A DNA stretch of 64,000 bases, taken from contig NZ_JACBGE010000002.1 of NCBI RefSeq assembly GCF_021401345.1, forward strand, positions 124,001-188,000, written 5' to 3'. The notes under the pieces are model-generated. The model was not told the origin of the DNA and did not search any database. It saw only the letters and a program-made list of their open reading frames with translations. Numbering within the stretch: the stretch's first letter is position 1; every line of letters starts with the position of its first letter. The position numbers and the translations under genes are program-made. Positions 26,155-39,426 of this stretch are shown piece by piece. The stretch comes from Hydrogenophaga sp. NFH-34. GTDB lineage: Bacteria; Pseudomonadota; Gammaproteobacteria; Burkholderiales; Burkholderiaceae_C.

Positions 26155-26625
26155 ATGAGCGTCTACGACAAACTCCACCAACTCGGCATTGCCCTGCCCC
26201 CCGTGGCCGTGCCGGCTGCGGCCTACGTGCCCTTCGTGCAGACCGGCAAGCTGGTCTTCATCAGCGGCCACATCGCCAAGCGGGACGGCAAGCCTTGGAC
26301 CGGGCAGCTCGGCCTGAACACCACCACCGACGAAGGCAAGGCTGCGGCGCGTGCCATCGCCATCGACCTGCTGGGCACGCTGGAAGCGGCGGCCCGCGCG
26401 GCCGGCACCGACCTTGACGGCGTCAAGCGCATCGTCAAGGTGATGAGCCTGGTCAATTCCACGCCCACCTACACCGAACAGCACCTGGTCACCAACGGCG
26501 CCAGCGAACTCTTCGGCGAGGTTTTTGGCCCGGCCATCGGTGCACACGCCCGCAGCGCTTTCGGCGTCGCGCAGATCCCGATGGGCGCTTGCGTGGAAAT
26601 CGAGCTGATCGCCGAGCTGGCCTGA
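26155..26625 (+). CDS. RidA/YjgF-family protein
   Basis: The 156-residue protein contains GKLVFISGHIAKRDGKPWTG and RSAFGVAQIPMGACVEIELIAEL, the RidA signatures. Canonical RidA hydrolyses reactive enamine/imine intermediates from PLP enzymes. This is the longer YjgF-like subgroup (about 155 residues), whose exact substrate is less certain. It is divergent from the FKBP gene and 22 bp upstream of the flavin reductase gene. Confidence 0.9.
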   Translation: MSVYDKLHQLGIALPPVAVPAAAYVPFVQTGKLVFISGHIAKRDGKPWTGQLGLNTTTDEGKAAARAIAIDLLGTLEAAARAAGTDLDGVKRIVKVMSLVNSTPTYTEQHLVTNGASELFGEVFGPAIGAHARSAFGVAQIPMGACVEIELIAELA

Positions 26626-26647
26626 ACGCGGCACACCGGCGCGGCCT

Positions 26648-27226
26648 ATGGCGATGCATCCCGTTCCCCTCGACCGGGCCAGCCGTCTGCTCAACCACGG
26701 CCCCACCGTGCTGGTGGGCAGCCGGCACGGCGACCGCGCCAACGTGATGGCAGCGGCCTGGGCCATGACGCTGGATTTCGAGCCGCCGAAAGTCGCGGTG
26801 GTGATCGACAAGGCCACCCTCACCCGCCCCCTGGTGGAAGCCAGCGGCGCGCTCAGCCTCTGTGTGCCCTGCGCGGCCCAGGCCGGGCTGGTGCGGGCGG
26901 TCGGCAACGAGAGTGGTCGGGACCACCCCGACAAGCTCGACCGTTGCCAGGTGGCCTGGGAGCCCGGGCCGCTGACGGGCTGCCCGCTGGTGCAAGGGGC
27001 CATCGCCTGGATGGAGTGCCGGGTCCTGCCGGCGACCGCACACGTTGCCGGCCCGCACGACCTGATCCTGGCCGAGGTAGTCAGCGCCTGGGCCGACGAC
27101 CGCGTCTTTTTCAACGGGCGCTGGCATTTCGAAACCGCCCCGCCCGATCTGCGCAGCCTGCACCACGTGGCAGGCGGGCACTTCTACGCCATCGGCGAGC
27201 CACTGCCCCCGCCGGAAACCCGCTGA
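26648..27226 (+). CDS. Flavin reductase family protein
   Basis: The 192-residue protein has the FMN-binding split-barrel features of flavin reductase-like proteins: PTVLVGSRHGDRANVMAAAW near residue 20 and DFEPPKVAVVIDKATLTRPL around 40-60. The C-terminal HHVAGGHFYAIGEPL is typical of the family. Members reduce FMN/FAD with NAD(P)H for a partner monooxygenase or act on other substrates. No partner oxygenase is adjacent. GTG and TTG alternatives are less likely than the ATG at 26648. Confidence 0.82.
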   Translation: MAMHPVPLDRASRLLNHGPTVLVGSRHGDRANVMAAAWAMTLDFEPPKVAVVIDKATLTRPLVEASGALSLCVPCAAQAGLVRAVGNESGRDHPDKLDRCQVAWEPGPLTGCPLVQGAIAWMECRVLPATAHVAGPHDLILAEVVSAWADDRVFFNGRWHFETAPPDLRSLHHVAGGHFYAIGEPLPPPETR

Positions 27227-27242
27227 TCGCGGCCCTACCTCC

Positions 27243-28481
27243 GTGGATCCCCCCCCGACGCCCGCCCCATCCCCGGCCGGGTGCGCGCAGTGGGTCTGCG
27301 GATGGGACCTGGGCCACAACGCGGCCGGCCGCGCCCACACCCTGGCGGAACTGCATGCCCAGGCCGCACCGACCGGGCTCATGGGTTGCCTGGACGGCGC
27401 CACCCACGCCCACCTCTGGGAACCGATCCGCGACACCGCCCTGCCGCTCCAGGCCCTGGTGGTCGATGACTGGAGCGCCTTCGTGCGGCAGGCCCGGCAT
27501 TTTGTCGAACACCACCCCTGCCGCCTGCTGCACCTGTCCAAGCCCCGCGGCCCCAACCTGGTGCTGGGCCTGCTCTACAAGCAGCGCTGGTCCACCACGG
27601 TGCTGATGGACATCGACGACGAGGAACTGAGCTTCGTCGGCGACCCCACACCAATCACCCTGGACGGGTACGTGGCCACACACGGTGCGTTGCCCCCATG
27701 GCACGAGTTGCGCGGTGCCGACTGGACCCGCATCGCGGTCGGCCATGCCCGGGACTTCGATGCCGTCACCGTGTCCAATCCGGCGCTGCAGCAGCGTTAT
27801 GGCGGGCACCTTCTCGCGCACGCCCGCGACGGTTCGGTCGGCCCGGCGGACGAAGCCACCCGCCAACGCGGCCGCGCCGCGCTCGATCTGCCCGCCGGCG
27901 CGCGGGTGGTGCTGTTTTTCGGCACACCCCGGGCACACAAAGGTCTGTTGCACACGGCGCACGCCATGGCCTCGCTGCGCTGCCCGAACGCGGTGTTCAC
28001 CGTGGTCGGCGAGTTTCCCGACCCCGACCTCCAGGCCGCGCTGCTCGCGGTGCCCGGGATCCGGGTGCACCTGCTGGGCAACCAGCCCTTCGGGCGCACC
28101 CCGGCCATCGTGGCCGCCGCCGACGCCTGTGTCCTCATGCAAGACCTGTCGTACGGCCCCGCGCGGTGGCAGATGCCGGCCAAAATCAGCGACGCGCTGG
28201 CCATGGGTGTGCCGGTGATCGCCAGCGCCGTCCCGGCCCTGCAGCCCCTGGTGGCCGCCGGAGCGCTGGAGGTGGCGACGCCTGCCAGCCTGGCCACGCT
28301 GCTGGACCGCCTGCTGCTGGACCCCGGACGGGCACGCGATCGCGGACTGGCAGGCCGCCGCTACTTCGACGCGCACCTGTCCTTCGCGGCGCAGCGCGAG
28401 CCGCTGGACACCCTGCTGCGGCAAACGGTGCCGAGGCCGCTGTCGCCCGCGTTGCAGGGCCTCCTCGCCCACCTAGGCTGA
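27243..28481 (+). CDS. Glycosyltransferase of the GT4/GT-B type
   Basis: The 412-residue protein starts at GTG 27243, 16 bp after the flavin reductase stop. The C-terminal Rossmann half contains ARVVLFFGTPRAHKGLLHTA and PAKISDALAMGVPVIASAVPALQPLV, the GT4 nucleotide-sugar motifs. The N-terminal half holds LLHLSKPRGPNLVLGLLYK and VLMDIDDEELSFVG. It probably modifies a surface glycan or other cell component. Donor and acceptor are unknown. It is isolated from other polysaccharide genes, which is unusual for such enzymes. Confidence 0.8.
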   Translation: MDPPPTPAPSPAGCAQWVCGWDLGHNAAGRAHTLAELHAQAAPTGLMGCLDGATHAHLWEPIRDTALPLQALVVDDWSAFVRQARHFVEHHPCRLLHLSKPRGPNLVLGLLYKQRWSTTVLMDIDDEELSFVGDPTPITLDGYVATHGALPPWHELRGADWTRIAVGHARDFDAVTVSNPALQQRYGGHLLAHARDGSVGPADEATRQRGRAALDLPAGARVVLFFGTPRAHKGLLHTAHAMASLRCPNAVFTVVGEFPDPDLQAALLAVPGIRVHLLGNQPFGRTPAIVAAADACVLMQDLSYGPARWQMPAKISDALAMGVPVIASAVPALQPLVAAGALEVATPASLATLLDRLLLDPGRARDRGLAGRRYFDAHLSFAAQREPLDTLLRQTVPRPLSPALQGLLAHLG

Positions 28482-28506
28482 AGCGCTGCCGGCGCGCAGC
28501 ACGCGT

Positions 28507-29787
28507 TCAGAACCAGGTGCTGACGGCATCCACCACGCAGTAGCCGTCGTCCACCAGCGGCAACCAGCGCCACTTGTCGAAGGTGGTGCAGGGGTGGGAT
28601 GTACCGCTGGCCACCGTCTCGCCGAGATGTGGCCATTCGGCCGGGGGCGCGCTCGCGTCGAAGCGCAGATAGGCATGTTGGTCGTTGAGCGCGTCGATGC
28701 GCCAGTGGGCCGGCACCGGCTGTGGCGCACCGCCCAGGGCATCGGACCGCCACACAGGCTGCGGCAAGTCCAGGTCGTGGGCGACGTCGCGCTTGCCCAT
28801 GGACAGCAGCGCCAGACCGGGTTCGGGCTGGCTTTGCACGCAGGCCAGCAGCTCCAGCGCCGGTTGGAGGGTTTCCTTCAGGTTCAGGCGCTCGCCCACA
28901 CAACACAGGTAGCGCGTGTAGCGCTGGTGGTCGTGCGTGAGGTAGCAGCCCGAGCGCAGCACGCCGCGCACCGGGCGGCCCAGGTCGGGCTGCAGGCGTT
29001 CGGCCACCAGGTCGAAGATGGCCGAGCCGCCCGCGGTGAGGATGATCTCGTCGCGGCCGAACCAGCCTTGCGCAATGGCTTCGCGCGCGATGGCATCCAC
29101 CCGGTCCATCAGGCCCTGCACGGTGGCGCTGTCTTTGGCGTGGTCGCAGTGGGCGGTCGTGCCTTCGTAGCACTCGATGCCCACGAGCTGCAGCACCGGG
29201 CTGGCAGCGATGCGCGCGGCCGTCTGCCGCGCCTCGTCCGCCGTGCGGGTGCCCGTGCGCTGGCCCGCGATGCCCAGTTCCAGCAGCACCTCGAAGCGGC
29301 CCTGGAACGACCGGCTGGCGGCCCAAGCCTCGATGGCGTCGACCTGCCCGACCGCGTCCACCAGGAACATCGAACGCAGATCGGGCCGCTCGGCGTGCAG
29401 CGCCGCCAGCGCGTCGAGCTCGGCACGCTGGATCACCTGGTTGGCGATCAGCAGCACCGGCACCCGATGGCGCGCGCCGACGGCGGCCTGGAACACGGTG
29501 GCAAAGCTGATGCCCCAGGCGCCCGCGTCAAGCTGCATCTGCCAGAGCTCGGGCGACATGCTGGTCTTGCCATGCGGTGCCAGATGCAGCCCGCGCTGCG
29601 CGCAGAAGTCGCGCATCCAGTGCAGGTTGTGCCGCAGGGCGGACTGTTTGAGCACCGCCAGCGGCAGCGGCAGGTCGCCACACAGCAGATTCCAGGCTTG
29701 CGCCGGGATCTGCTCGCGAACGAGTGGCGCGCCCGCCGAAGGGAAGCTCTTGAGGTGAGGTCCAAAGACAGGTCGGGGTGCGGTCAT
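28507..29787 (-). CDS. D-serine dehydratase-like / amino acid deaminase, PLP-dependent
   Basis: The 426-residue protein has an alanine racemase-type PLP barrel. Lysine in LAPHGKTSMSPELWQ (near residue 73) is the likely Schiff-base residue. The C-terminal D-serine dehydratase-like domain carries GTSHPCTTFDKW, whose His and Cys resemble the metal site of eukaryotic-type DSD1. Members deaminate D-serine or D-threonine or act as D-threonine aldolases. Which reaction it runs cannot be told. It is 18 bp upstream of the MBL gene end on the same strand. Confidence 0.82.
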   Translation of the reverse strand: MTAPRPVFGPHLKSFPSAGAPLVREQIPAQAWNLLCGDLPLPLAVLKQSALRHNLHWMRDFCAQRGLHLAPHGKTSMSPELWQMQLDAGAWGISFATVFQAAVGARHRVPVLLIANQVIQRAELDALAALHAERPDLRSMFLVDAVGQVDAIEAWAASRSFQGRFEVLLELGIAGQRTGTRTADEARQTAARIAASPVLQLVGIECYEGTTAHCDHAKDSATVQGLMDRVDAIAREAIAQGWFGRDEIILTAGGSAIFDLVAERLQPDLGRPVRGVLRSGCYLTHDHQRYTRYLCCVGERLNLKETLQPALELLACVQSQPEPGLALLSMGKRDVAHDLDLPQPVWRSDALGGAPQPVPAHWRIDALNDQHAYLRFDASAPPAEWPHLGETVASGTSHPCTTFDKWRWLPLVDDGYCVVDAVSTWF

Positions 29788-29805
29788 TGGCAGCAGACGG
29801 TGTAT

Positions 29806-30933
29806 TCAGTCCAGCGGCCACTGCAGGGCCTTGGGCAGGTTCTTGGGCGGGTGATCGGGCTCGGCGGCCGGCACTGGGCCGGCTTTGATCTCGACGCGCC
29901 GCCACCACGGGTCGGTGCGTTCCACATGTGCGGGCTCCACCGCCTGGCCCAGTTGGGGCATCAGCAGCGACGCATCGTGTTTCTCGGCCAGCGCGTGCAA
30001 CACCTCGGCCGGCTGGTCCCAGGCGTGCATGGCCAGGCTGAAGGTGCCCCAGTGCACCGGCAGCAGCACGCCCCCACCGAGCAGGGCATGCGCCTTCATC
30101 GCGTTTTCGGGCCCCAGGTGGATGTCGCCCCAGGCGGGGTGGAAGGCGCCGATCTCCAGCATCACCAGATCGAATGGGCCCAGGCGCTGGCGAATCTCGG
30201 CGTAGGCGTCGGTCAGCCCGGTGTCGCCGCTGAAGAACACGCTGTGCCGATCGGACCGGATCACCAGCGAGGACCACAGCGTGGCGTTGCGGTCCTTGAG
30301 GCCGCGCCCGGAAAAATGCTGCGAAGGCGCTGCGGTGACGGTGACCTCGCTGCCCGGCAGGCGGTGGCTCTCCCACCAGTCCAGCTCGGTGATGCGTTCG
30401 GCCGGCACGCCCCAGGCCTGCAGGTGCGCGCCGACGCCGAGCGAGGTGACGAAGGGCACCCCGCGCTTGTTCAGCTCGCGCACCGTGGGGTAGTCCAGGT
30501 GGTCGTAGTGGTCGTGCGAGACCAGGGCCGCGTCCACCGGCGGCAGTTCTTTGACCTTGAGCGGCACGGGCTGAAAGCGTTTGGGGCCAACCAGGGTGGA
30601 CGGCGAGGCGCGCGGCCCCCAGACCGGGTCGGTCAGCAGGCGTTTGCCGCCAATCTCGATCAGCACCGTCGAATGCCCGAGCCAGGTGGCCCGCAGACCG
30701 CTCTGCGGGGCCCGGCGCCAGCCTTCGAGCGGGTTCACGGCGGGCAGCGGCGCGGTGGGCACGCGGCGCTCGCCGCCACACAGGAAATCGGTCAGGCCCG
30801 GAAAGGGCACACCCGGGTCGCGCAGCCCCGGCGCCACCGGGTAGACGTTGTGAAAGCCCTCGCCGCGCCACTGCGGCGAGCCCTTCATGCGGTCCAGCCG
30901 CTCGCCGTCAGCGCGTTTGCCCAGTGATTTCAT
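29806..30933 (-). CDS. MBL-fold metallohydrolase (NAPE-PLD / UlaG-like)
   Basis: The 375-residue protein has the metal site SHDHYDHLD, a later GDTGLTDAY and a C-terminal VHWGTFSLAMH. The layout matches N-acyl-phosphatidylethanolamine phospholipase D-like hydrolases, which act on phospholipids in eukaryotes. Bacterial substrates are mostly unknown. The ATG at 30933 is preferred over an upstream frame to 31134 that lacks family similarity and runs through the small membrane-protein gene. GAAAGGA precedes it. Confidence 0.85.
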   Translation of the reverse strand: MKSLGKRADGERLDRMKGSPQWRGEGFHNVYPVAPGLRDPGVPFPGLTDFLCGGERRVPTAPLPAVNPLEGWRRAPQSGLRATWLGHSTVLIEIGGKRLLTDPVWGPRASPSTLVGPKRFQPVPLKVKELPPVDAALVSHDHYDHLDYPTVRELNKRGVPFVTSLGVGAHLQAWGVPAERITELDWWESHRLPGSEVTVTAAPSQHFSGRGLKDRNATLWSSLVIRSDRHSVFFSGDTGLTDAYAEIRQRLGPFDLVMLEIGAFHPAWGDIHLGPENAMKAHALLGGGVLLPVHWGTFSLAMHAWDQPAEVLHALAEKHDASLLMPQLGQAVEPAHVERTDPWWRRVEIKAGPVPAAEPDHPPKNLPKALQWPLD

Positions 30934-30988
30934 GGCCGTCCTTTCCGTGAACCACCATTCTGCGGGCTGCGCCCAGGCCCCGCCCGCG

Positions 30989-31179
30989 TCAGTGCTTTTG
31001 TCGGCGCGCGGCGGCCCGCCGGACCTGCCGGCTCTGTTGCGCCAGGGCCTCGCGGGCCTGCTCCGCCGCACGGGCCTCGCGCCGCGCCCTGAGCCACCGG
31101 ACGGCAAGCCGCGCCGCCCCGAACGCAAGCGCAAAGCCCACGGCCATGATCACCACGCTGGCACCGCTGAACGCCATGC

Positions 31180-31183
<4 letters not shown>
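30989..31183 (-). CDS. Small single-pass membrane protein coupled to parC
   Basis: The 64-residue protein begins [20 protein letters not shown]. It has one N-terminal hydrophobic helix (about residues 8-24), followed by a strongly basic, Ala/Arg/Gln-rich tail that is probably helical and cytoplasmic. Its ATG overlaps the parC TGA in an ATGA, so it is likely co-translated. I do not recognise a family. The sharp difference between a hydrophobic head and charged tail, plus the coupling, favour a real gene. Confidence 0.6.
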
Positions 31184-33537
<2,354 letters not shown>

Positions 33538-33540
33538 CGG

Positions 33541-34304
33541 TCAGTGAAGAAAAGCAGAAAGGGAGGCCGCCCCGGCCGGTGCCGGCAGCACCGCGCTCAC
33601 GCGGCCGGGGCGCTCCCGCAGGGAGGCGGTGGTGTCGGCCGGCCCGGTGGCCGGCGGGCGCAGCAACTGGTGCAAGCGGGACACCGTGCGCACGTAGCGC
33701 TGGGTTTCGGCAAAGGGCGGAATCTGGTTGCCGTAGCGCTGCACCGCGCCTTCGCCAGCGTTGTAGGCGGCCAGCGCCAGCTCGGTCTGGCCGTCGAAGC
33801 GGCGCAGCAGCCAGGCCAGGTAGCGGGCCCCGGCCTGGAGATTGGTGCGTGGGTCGGTCAGGCGCGCGGGCACCGGCTGCCGGGCCGTGGCGTGCACACC
33901 GAAACGGCTCGCGGTGTCGGGCATGAGCTGCATCAGACCGATGGCCCCGCGCGGACTCACGGCCTGCGGATCGAAGCCGGACTCGGTCGCCACCACGGCT
34001 TTGAGCAGTTCGTATTCGAGCCCGGCCGCGGCCGCGGCTTCGCGCATCAGGTGGCGCACGGCCTTGTAGGCGATGGACACCTCGAACGTGGCCAGCAGGC
34101 GCGCCGGGGCTGCCGCAGCCCCCTCGGCCGCACCCACGTCGGCATCGCCCGCGTACAGCAGGGCGTAGCGCGCATCCACGCGTTCACCGGCAAAGTGCGG
34201 CACCCCTTGCGGGTCCACAAAACCCCAGACCTGGGCCGACGCCGGTCCGGCCAGGGCCAGCCACAGCGCCAGCAGGCAAGCCCCCGAGCGCGCCAGGTGG
34301 CGCA

Positions 34305-34305
<1 letters not shown>
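33541..34305 (-). CDS. Lytic transglycosylase (SLT domain)
   Basis: The 254-residue protein has a Sec signal (MRHLARSGACLLALWLALAG, cleaved near ASAQ) and a C-terminal SLT domain. The catalytic Glu lies in ATESGFDPQAVSPRGAIGLM, followed by QLMPDTASRFG and ALAAYNAGEGAVQRYG. It cleaves peptidoglycan glycan strands without hydrolysis in the periplasm. The ATG overlaps the parE stop by one base, and 3 bp separate its stop from parC, so it is in one operon with topo IV genes. Confidence 0.9.
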
Positions 34306-36368
<2,063 letters not shown>

Positions 36369-36452
36369 TCATCAATCGCCCGCAGTGATTTCATGACCCT
36401 GAGACGCGCAGGTGCATGCCGATTCCGGACGGATTGGCTACATTTGCCGGCT

Positions 36453-37697
36453 ATGTCCGCCACTTCCGCTTCCTCCGCCGCGCCTCAGCGGCTGTCTGCC
36501 ATGCAGGTGCTCGCCTGCGGCGCCGCCATCGTCACCCTGTCGATGGGCATCCGCCACGGCTTCGGCCTGTGGCTGCAACCGATCACCCAAGCCCAGGGCT
36601 GGACCCGGGAAACCTTTGCCTTCGCACTGGCGATCCAGAACCTGTCCTGGGGCCTCTTCGGCATCTTCGCCGGCATGGCGGCCGACCGCTTCGGGGCGTT
36701 CCGCGTGCTGCTGGTGGGCGCGGTCCTGTACGCCTTCGGCCTCATGGGCATGGCCCTGTCGTCCACGCCGCTGCTGTTCTCGCTGACCGCCGGGGTGCTG
36801 ATCGGCGCGGCCCAGGCCGGCACCACCTATGCGGTCATCTATGGCGTGATCGGGCGCCAGATCCCGGCCGAACGCCGCTCCTGGGCCATGGGCGTGGCCG
36901 CGGCGGCCGGCTCTTTCGGCCAGTTCCTCATGGTGCCGGTCGAAGGCTGGCTGATCAGCGGTTTCGGCTGGCAGCAGGCGCTGCTCGTCCTCGCGGCGGC
37001 GGCCCTGCTGATCATGCCGCTGTCGCTGTACCTGCGTGAACCCGGCTTCGGCACGGGTGCGGCGCAGCACCGAGAGCAGACCATCGTGCAGGCCCTGCGC
37101 GAGGCCTTCGGCTACCGCAGCTTCCAGCTGCTGATGGCGGGCTACTTCGTCTGCGGCTTCCAGGTGGTGTTCATCGGCGTGCACATGCCCAGCTACCTCA
37201 AGGACCACGGCCTGTCGCCCCAGGTGGCCAGCTACGCGCTGGCGCTGATCGGTCTGTTCAACGTCTTCGGCACCTATGCCGCCGGCGTGCTCGGCCAGCG
37301 CCTGGCCAAACGCCACATCCTGGCATTCATCTACCTGGCGCGTGCCGTGGTCATCCTGGTGTTCCTTTGGGCGCCACTGACACCGATGAGCGTGTATGTG
37401 TTCTCGGCCGTCATGGGTGTGCTGTGGCTGTCCACCGTGCCGCCGACCAACGCCGTGGTGGCGCAGATCTTCGGCGTGGCGCACCTGTCCATGCTCGGCG
37501 GGTTCGTGTTTTTCAGCCACCAGATCGGCAGCTTCATGGGCGTGTGGCTCGGCGGCCTGCTCTACGACCGCACGGGCAGCTACGACGTCGTCTGGTACAT
37601 CGCCATCGCGCTGGGGGTGTTTGCCGCGCTGATCAACCTGCCGGTGCGCGAGTCGGCCATCCGGCGCGGCCCTCAGCGGGTCGCGGCTTCCGCATGA
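36453..37697 (+). CDS. MFS transporter (oxalate/formate-antiporter-like subgroup)
   Basis: The 414-residue protein has about twelve hydrophobic segments and FAGMAADRFGAFRVLL, the MFS motif after TM2. The start at 36453 (MSATSASSAAPQRLSAMQVL) is chosen over an upstream GTG-type start because it begins just ahead of TM1. The substrate is unknown, but similar annotations include monocarboxylate or oxalate carriers. Its stop overlaps the start of a 42-residue gene. Confidence 0.83.
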   Translation: MSATSASSAAPQRLSAMQVLACGAAIVTLSMGIRHGFGLWLQPITQAQGWTRETFAFALAIQNLSWGLFGIFAGMAADRFGAFRVLLVGAVLYAFGLMGMALSSTPLLFSLTAGVLIGAAQAGTTYAVIYGVIGRQIPAERRSWAMGVAAAAGSFGQFLMVPVEGWLISGFGWQQALLVLAAAALLIMPLSLYLREPGFGTGAAQHREQTIVQALREAFGYRSFQLLMAGYFVCGFQVVFIGVHMPSYLKDHGLSPQVASYALALIGLFNVFGTYAAGVLGQRLAKRHILAFIYLARAVVILVFLWAPLTPMSVYVFSAVMGVLWLSTVPPTNAVVAQIFGVAHLSMLGGFVFFSHQIGSFMGVWLGGLLYDRTGSYDVVWYIAIALGVFAALINLPVRESAIRRGPQRVAASA

Positions 37698-37822
37698 AGC
37701 CGCGCGCCACCCAGGTGCTGGTGTGGCTGGCCGTGGCCGCAGCGCTGGCCGCCACGCTGGCGCTGTACCGCCAGCCGGACTTCATGGTGAACCTGGCCGA
37801 TCAGCTCTGGAGCTGCTTTTGA
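37694..37822 (+). CDS. 42-residue single-pass membrane protein
   Basis: The ATG overlaps the MFS stop in an ATGA, and its own TGA overlaps the TTG start of the next gene, so three genes are coupled. The product MKPRATQVLVWLAVAAALAA and so on has one hydrophobic helix and a short tail ending WSCF. I do not recognise it. The chain of overlapping starts and stops is the best evidence that it is real. Confidence 0.55.
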   Translation: MKPRATQVLVWLAVAAALAATLALYRQPDFMVNLADQLWSCF

Positions 37823-38409
37823 ACGCCCTGGCGGTGCAGCCGCCGCAGCCCCTGTCCCCGCCATCGGCCTGGGTCCGGCGCTGGTGCCACCTGATTCCGG
37901 CCGGCAGCGCCGTGCTGGACGTGGCCTGTGGATCCGGGCGGCATCTTTATGCGCTGCACGCACAGGGCCATCCCGTCACGGGCGTGGACCGATCGGCCGA
38001 AGCCGTGGAAAACACCCGTCCACTGGCCGAGGCCGGCGCGCGCATCGTGCAGGCCGACATCGAAAACGGCCCCTGGCCGTTGCCCGGCGAGCGGTTTGGC
38101 GGGGTGGTGGTCACCAACTACCTGTGGCGCCCGCTGCTGCCTACCCTCGTCGACAGCATCGCGGAAGGGGGCGTGCTGATCTACGAAACCTTCGCGGCCG
38201 GCAACCAGACCGTCGGCAAACCTTCGCGACCGGATTTTTTGCTGGCGCCCGGCGAACTGCTGCGCGCCTGCGCCGCGCTGCGCGTGGTGGCCTACGAAGA
38301 CGGTTTTCTCGATCAGCCCGCGCGTTTTGTGCAGCGCATCGCGGCCGTGCGGGAACCCCGCCCTGCCCCCGACCAGCCCCTGCGGCACGCCCTGATGGGC
38401 GCTGGGTAG
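37819..38409 (+). CDS. SAM-dependent methyltransferase (class I)
   Basis: The 196-residue protein is predicted to start at TTG 37819. Motif I is VLDVACGSGRHLYALHAQGH, motif II-like VTGVDRS and later VQADIENGPWPL. It resembles the tellurite-resistance-like/UbiE-type small methyltransferases, but the substrate is unknown. TTG is used because no ATG or GTG occurs between the upstream stop overlap and motif I. It is followed by dapA after 78 bp. Confidence 0.72.
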   Translation: MNALAVQPPQPLSPPSAWVRRWCHLIPAGSAVLDVACGSGRHLYALHAQGHPVTGVDRSAEAVENTRPLAEAGARIVQADIENGPWPLPGERFGGVVVTNYLWRPLLPTLVDSIAEGGVLIYETFAAGNQTVGKPSRPDFLLAPGELLRACAALRVVAYEDGFLDQPARFVQRIAAVREPRPAPDQPLRHALMGAG

Positions 38410-38412
38410 AAT
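38407..38412 (+). promoter_or_regulatory. Candidate -10 of dapA
   Basis: TAGAAT overlaps the methyltransferase stop and lies 75 bp upstream of the dapA ATG, a plausible position for a -10. No clear -35 is visible, so this is tentative. Confidence 0.3.
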
Positions 38413-38487
38413 GAGCGATTCGCGCGGGTACCGCCTGGATCCAGTGACCTCCGGCGCCCGCCGCGTGCCACAAACTGACCGCATTCC

Positions 38488-39375
38488 ATGAAGACCATCA
38501 CCGGCAGCATCGTTGCTCTCGTCACCCCCTTCCTGCCCGACGGCAGTGTCGACTACCCCACCCTGCGCAAGCTGATCGACTGGCACATCGACGAGGGCAC
38601 CGACTGCATCGGCGTCGTGGGCACCACCGGCGAATCGCCCACAGTCAGCGTGGAAGAACACTGCGAGATCATCCGCGTGGCGGTCGAGCAATCGGCCGGC
38701 CGCGTGCCCATCATGGCCGGCTGCGGCGCCAATGCCACCGCCGAAGCCATCGAGCTGGCCAAATTCGCGCGCAGCGTGGGCGCCGACTGCCAGTTGCAGG
38801 TCGTGCCCTACTACAACAAGCCGACCCAGGAAGGCCAGTTCCAGCACTTCAAGGCCATTGCCGAGGCCACTGGCGACCTGCCCATCATTCTGTACAACGT
38901 GCCCGGCCGCACCGTGGCCGACATGTCCATCGACACCGCCTTGCGCCTGTCGCAGGTGCCCGGCATCGTCGGCATCAAGGAAGCCACCGGCAACATCGAG
39001 CGCGCGCAATGGCTGGTGCGTGAAAAGCCCGAAGGTTTCGCGCTCTATTCGGGCGACGACCCCACCGCCGTGGCGCTGATGCTGTGTGGCGGCCAGGGCA
39101 ACGTGAGCGTGACCGCCAACGTGGCCCCGCGCCTGATGCACGAGCTGTGCGTGGCCGCCATGGCTGGCGATGCGCGCAAGGCCATGGACATCCAGATGCG
39201 CCTGATGCCGGTGCACAAGAACCTGTTTGTCGAAGCCAACCCGATTCCGCTGAAGTGGGCCATGGAACGCATGGGTCTGTGTGGCGGTACCATGCGCCTG
39301 CCGCTGACACCGATGAGCGCCCACCTGGAACCGGTGGTCGAAGCCGCGCTCAAAGACAGTGGCCTGATCGACTGA
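38488..39375 (+). CDS. dapA: 4-hydroxy-tetrahydrodipicolinate synthase
   Basis: The 295-residue protein begins [19 protein letters not shown]. The Schiff-base Lys is in [12 protein letters not shown] and the catalytic Tyr in [19 protein letters not shown] is the substrate loop. DapA condenses pyruvate with aspartate semialdehyde, the first step of diaminopimelate and lysine synthesis. It is followed after 51 bp by bamC, as in many proteobacteria. Confidence 0.96.
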   Translation: MKTITGSIVALVTPFLPDGSVDYPTLRKLIDWHIDEGTDCIGVVGTTGESPTVSVEEHCEIIRVAVEQSAGRVPIMAGCGANATAEAIELAKFARSVGADCQLQVVPYYNKPTQEGQFQHFKAIAEATGDLPIILYNVPGRTVADMSIDTALRLSQVPGIVGIKEATGNIERAQWLVREKPEGFALYSGDDPTAVALMLCGGQGNVSVTANVAPRLMHELCVAAMAGDARKAMDIQMRLMPVHKNLFVEANPIPLKWAMERMGLCGGTMRLPLTPMSAHLEPVVEAALKDSGLID

Positions 39376-39426
39376 GCTGCCCGGCGGCCCGTCGCTCTTT
39401 CCCGAACTCACCAACCAGAGCTTTCC

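Noticed and set aside
28594..30927. A 777-residue plus-strand frame opposite the PLP enzyme and MBL genes
   Set aside because: It is antisense to two well supported genes and has no domain.
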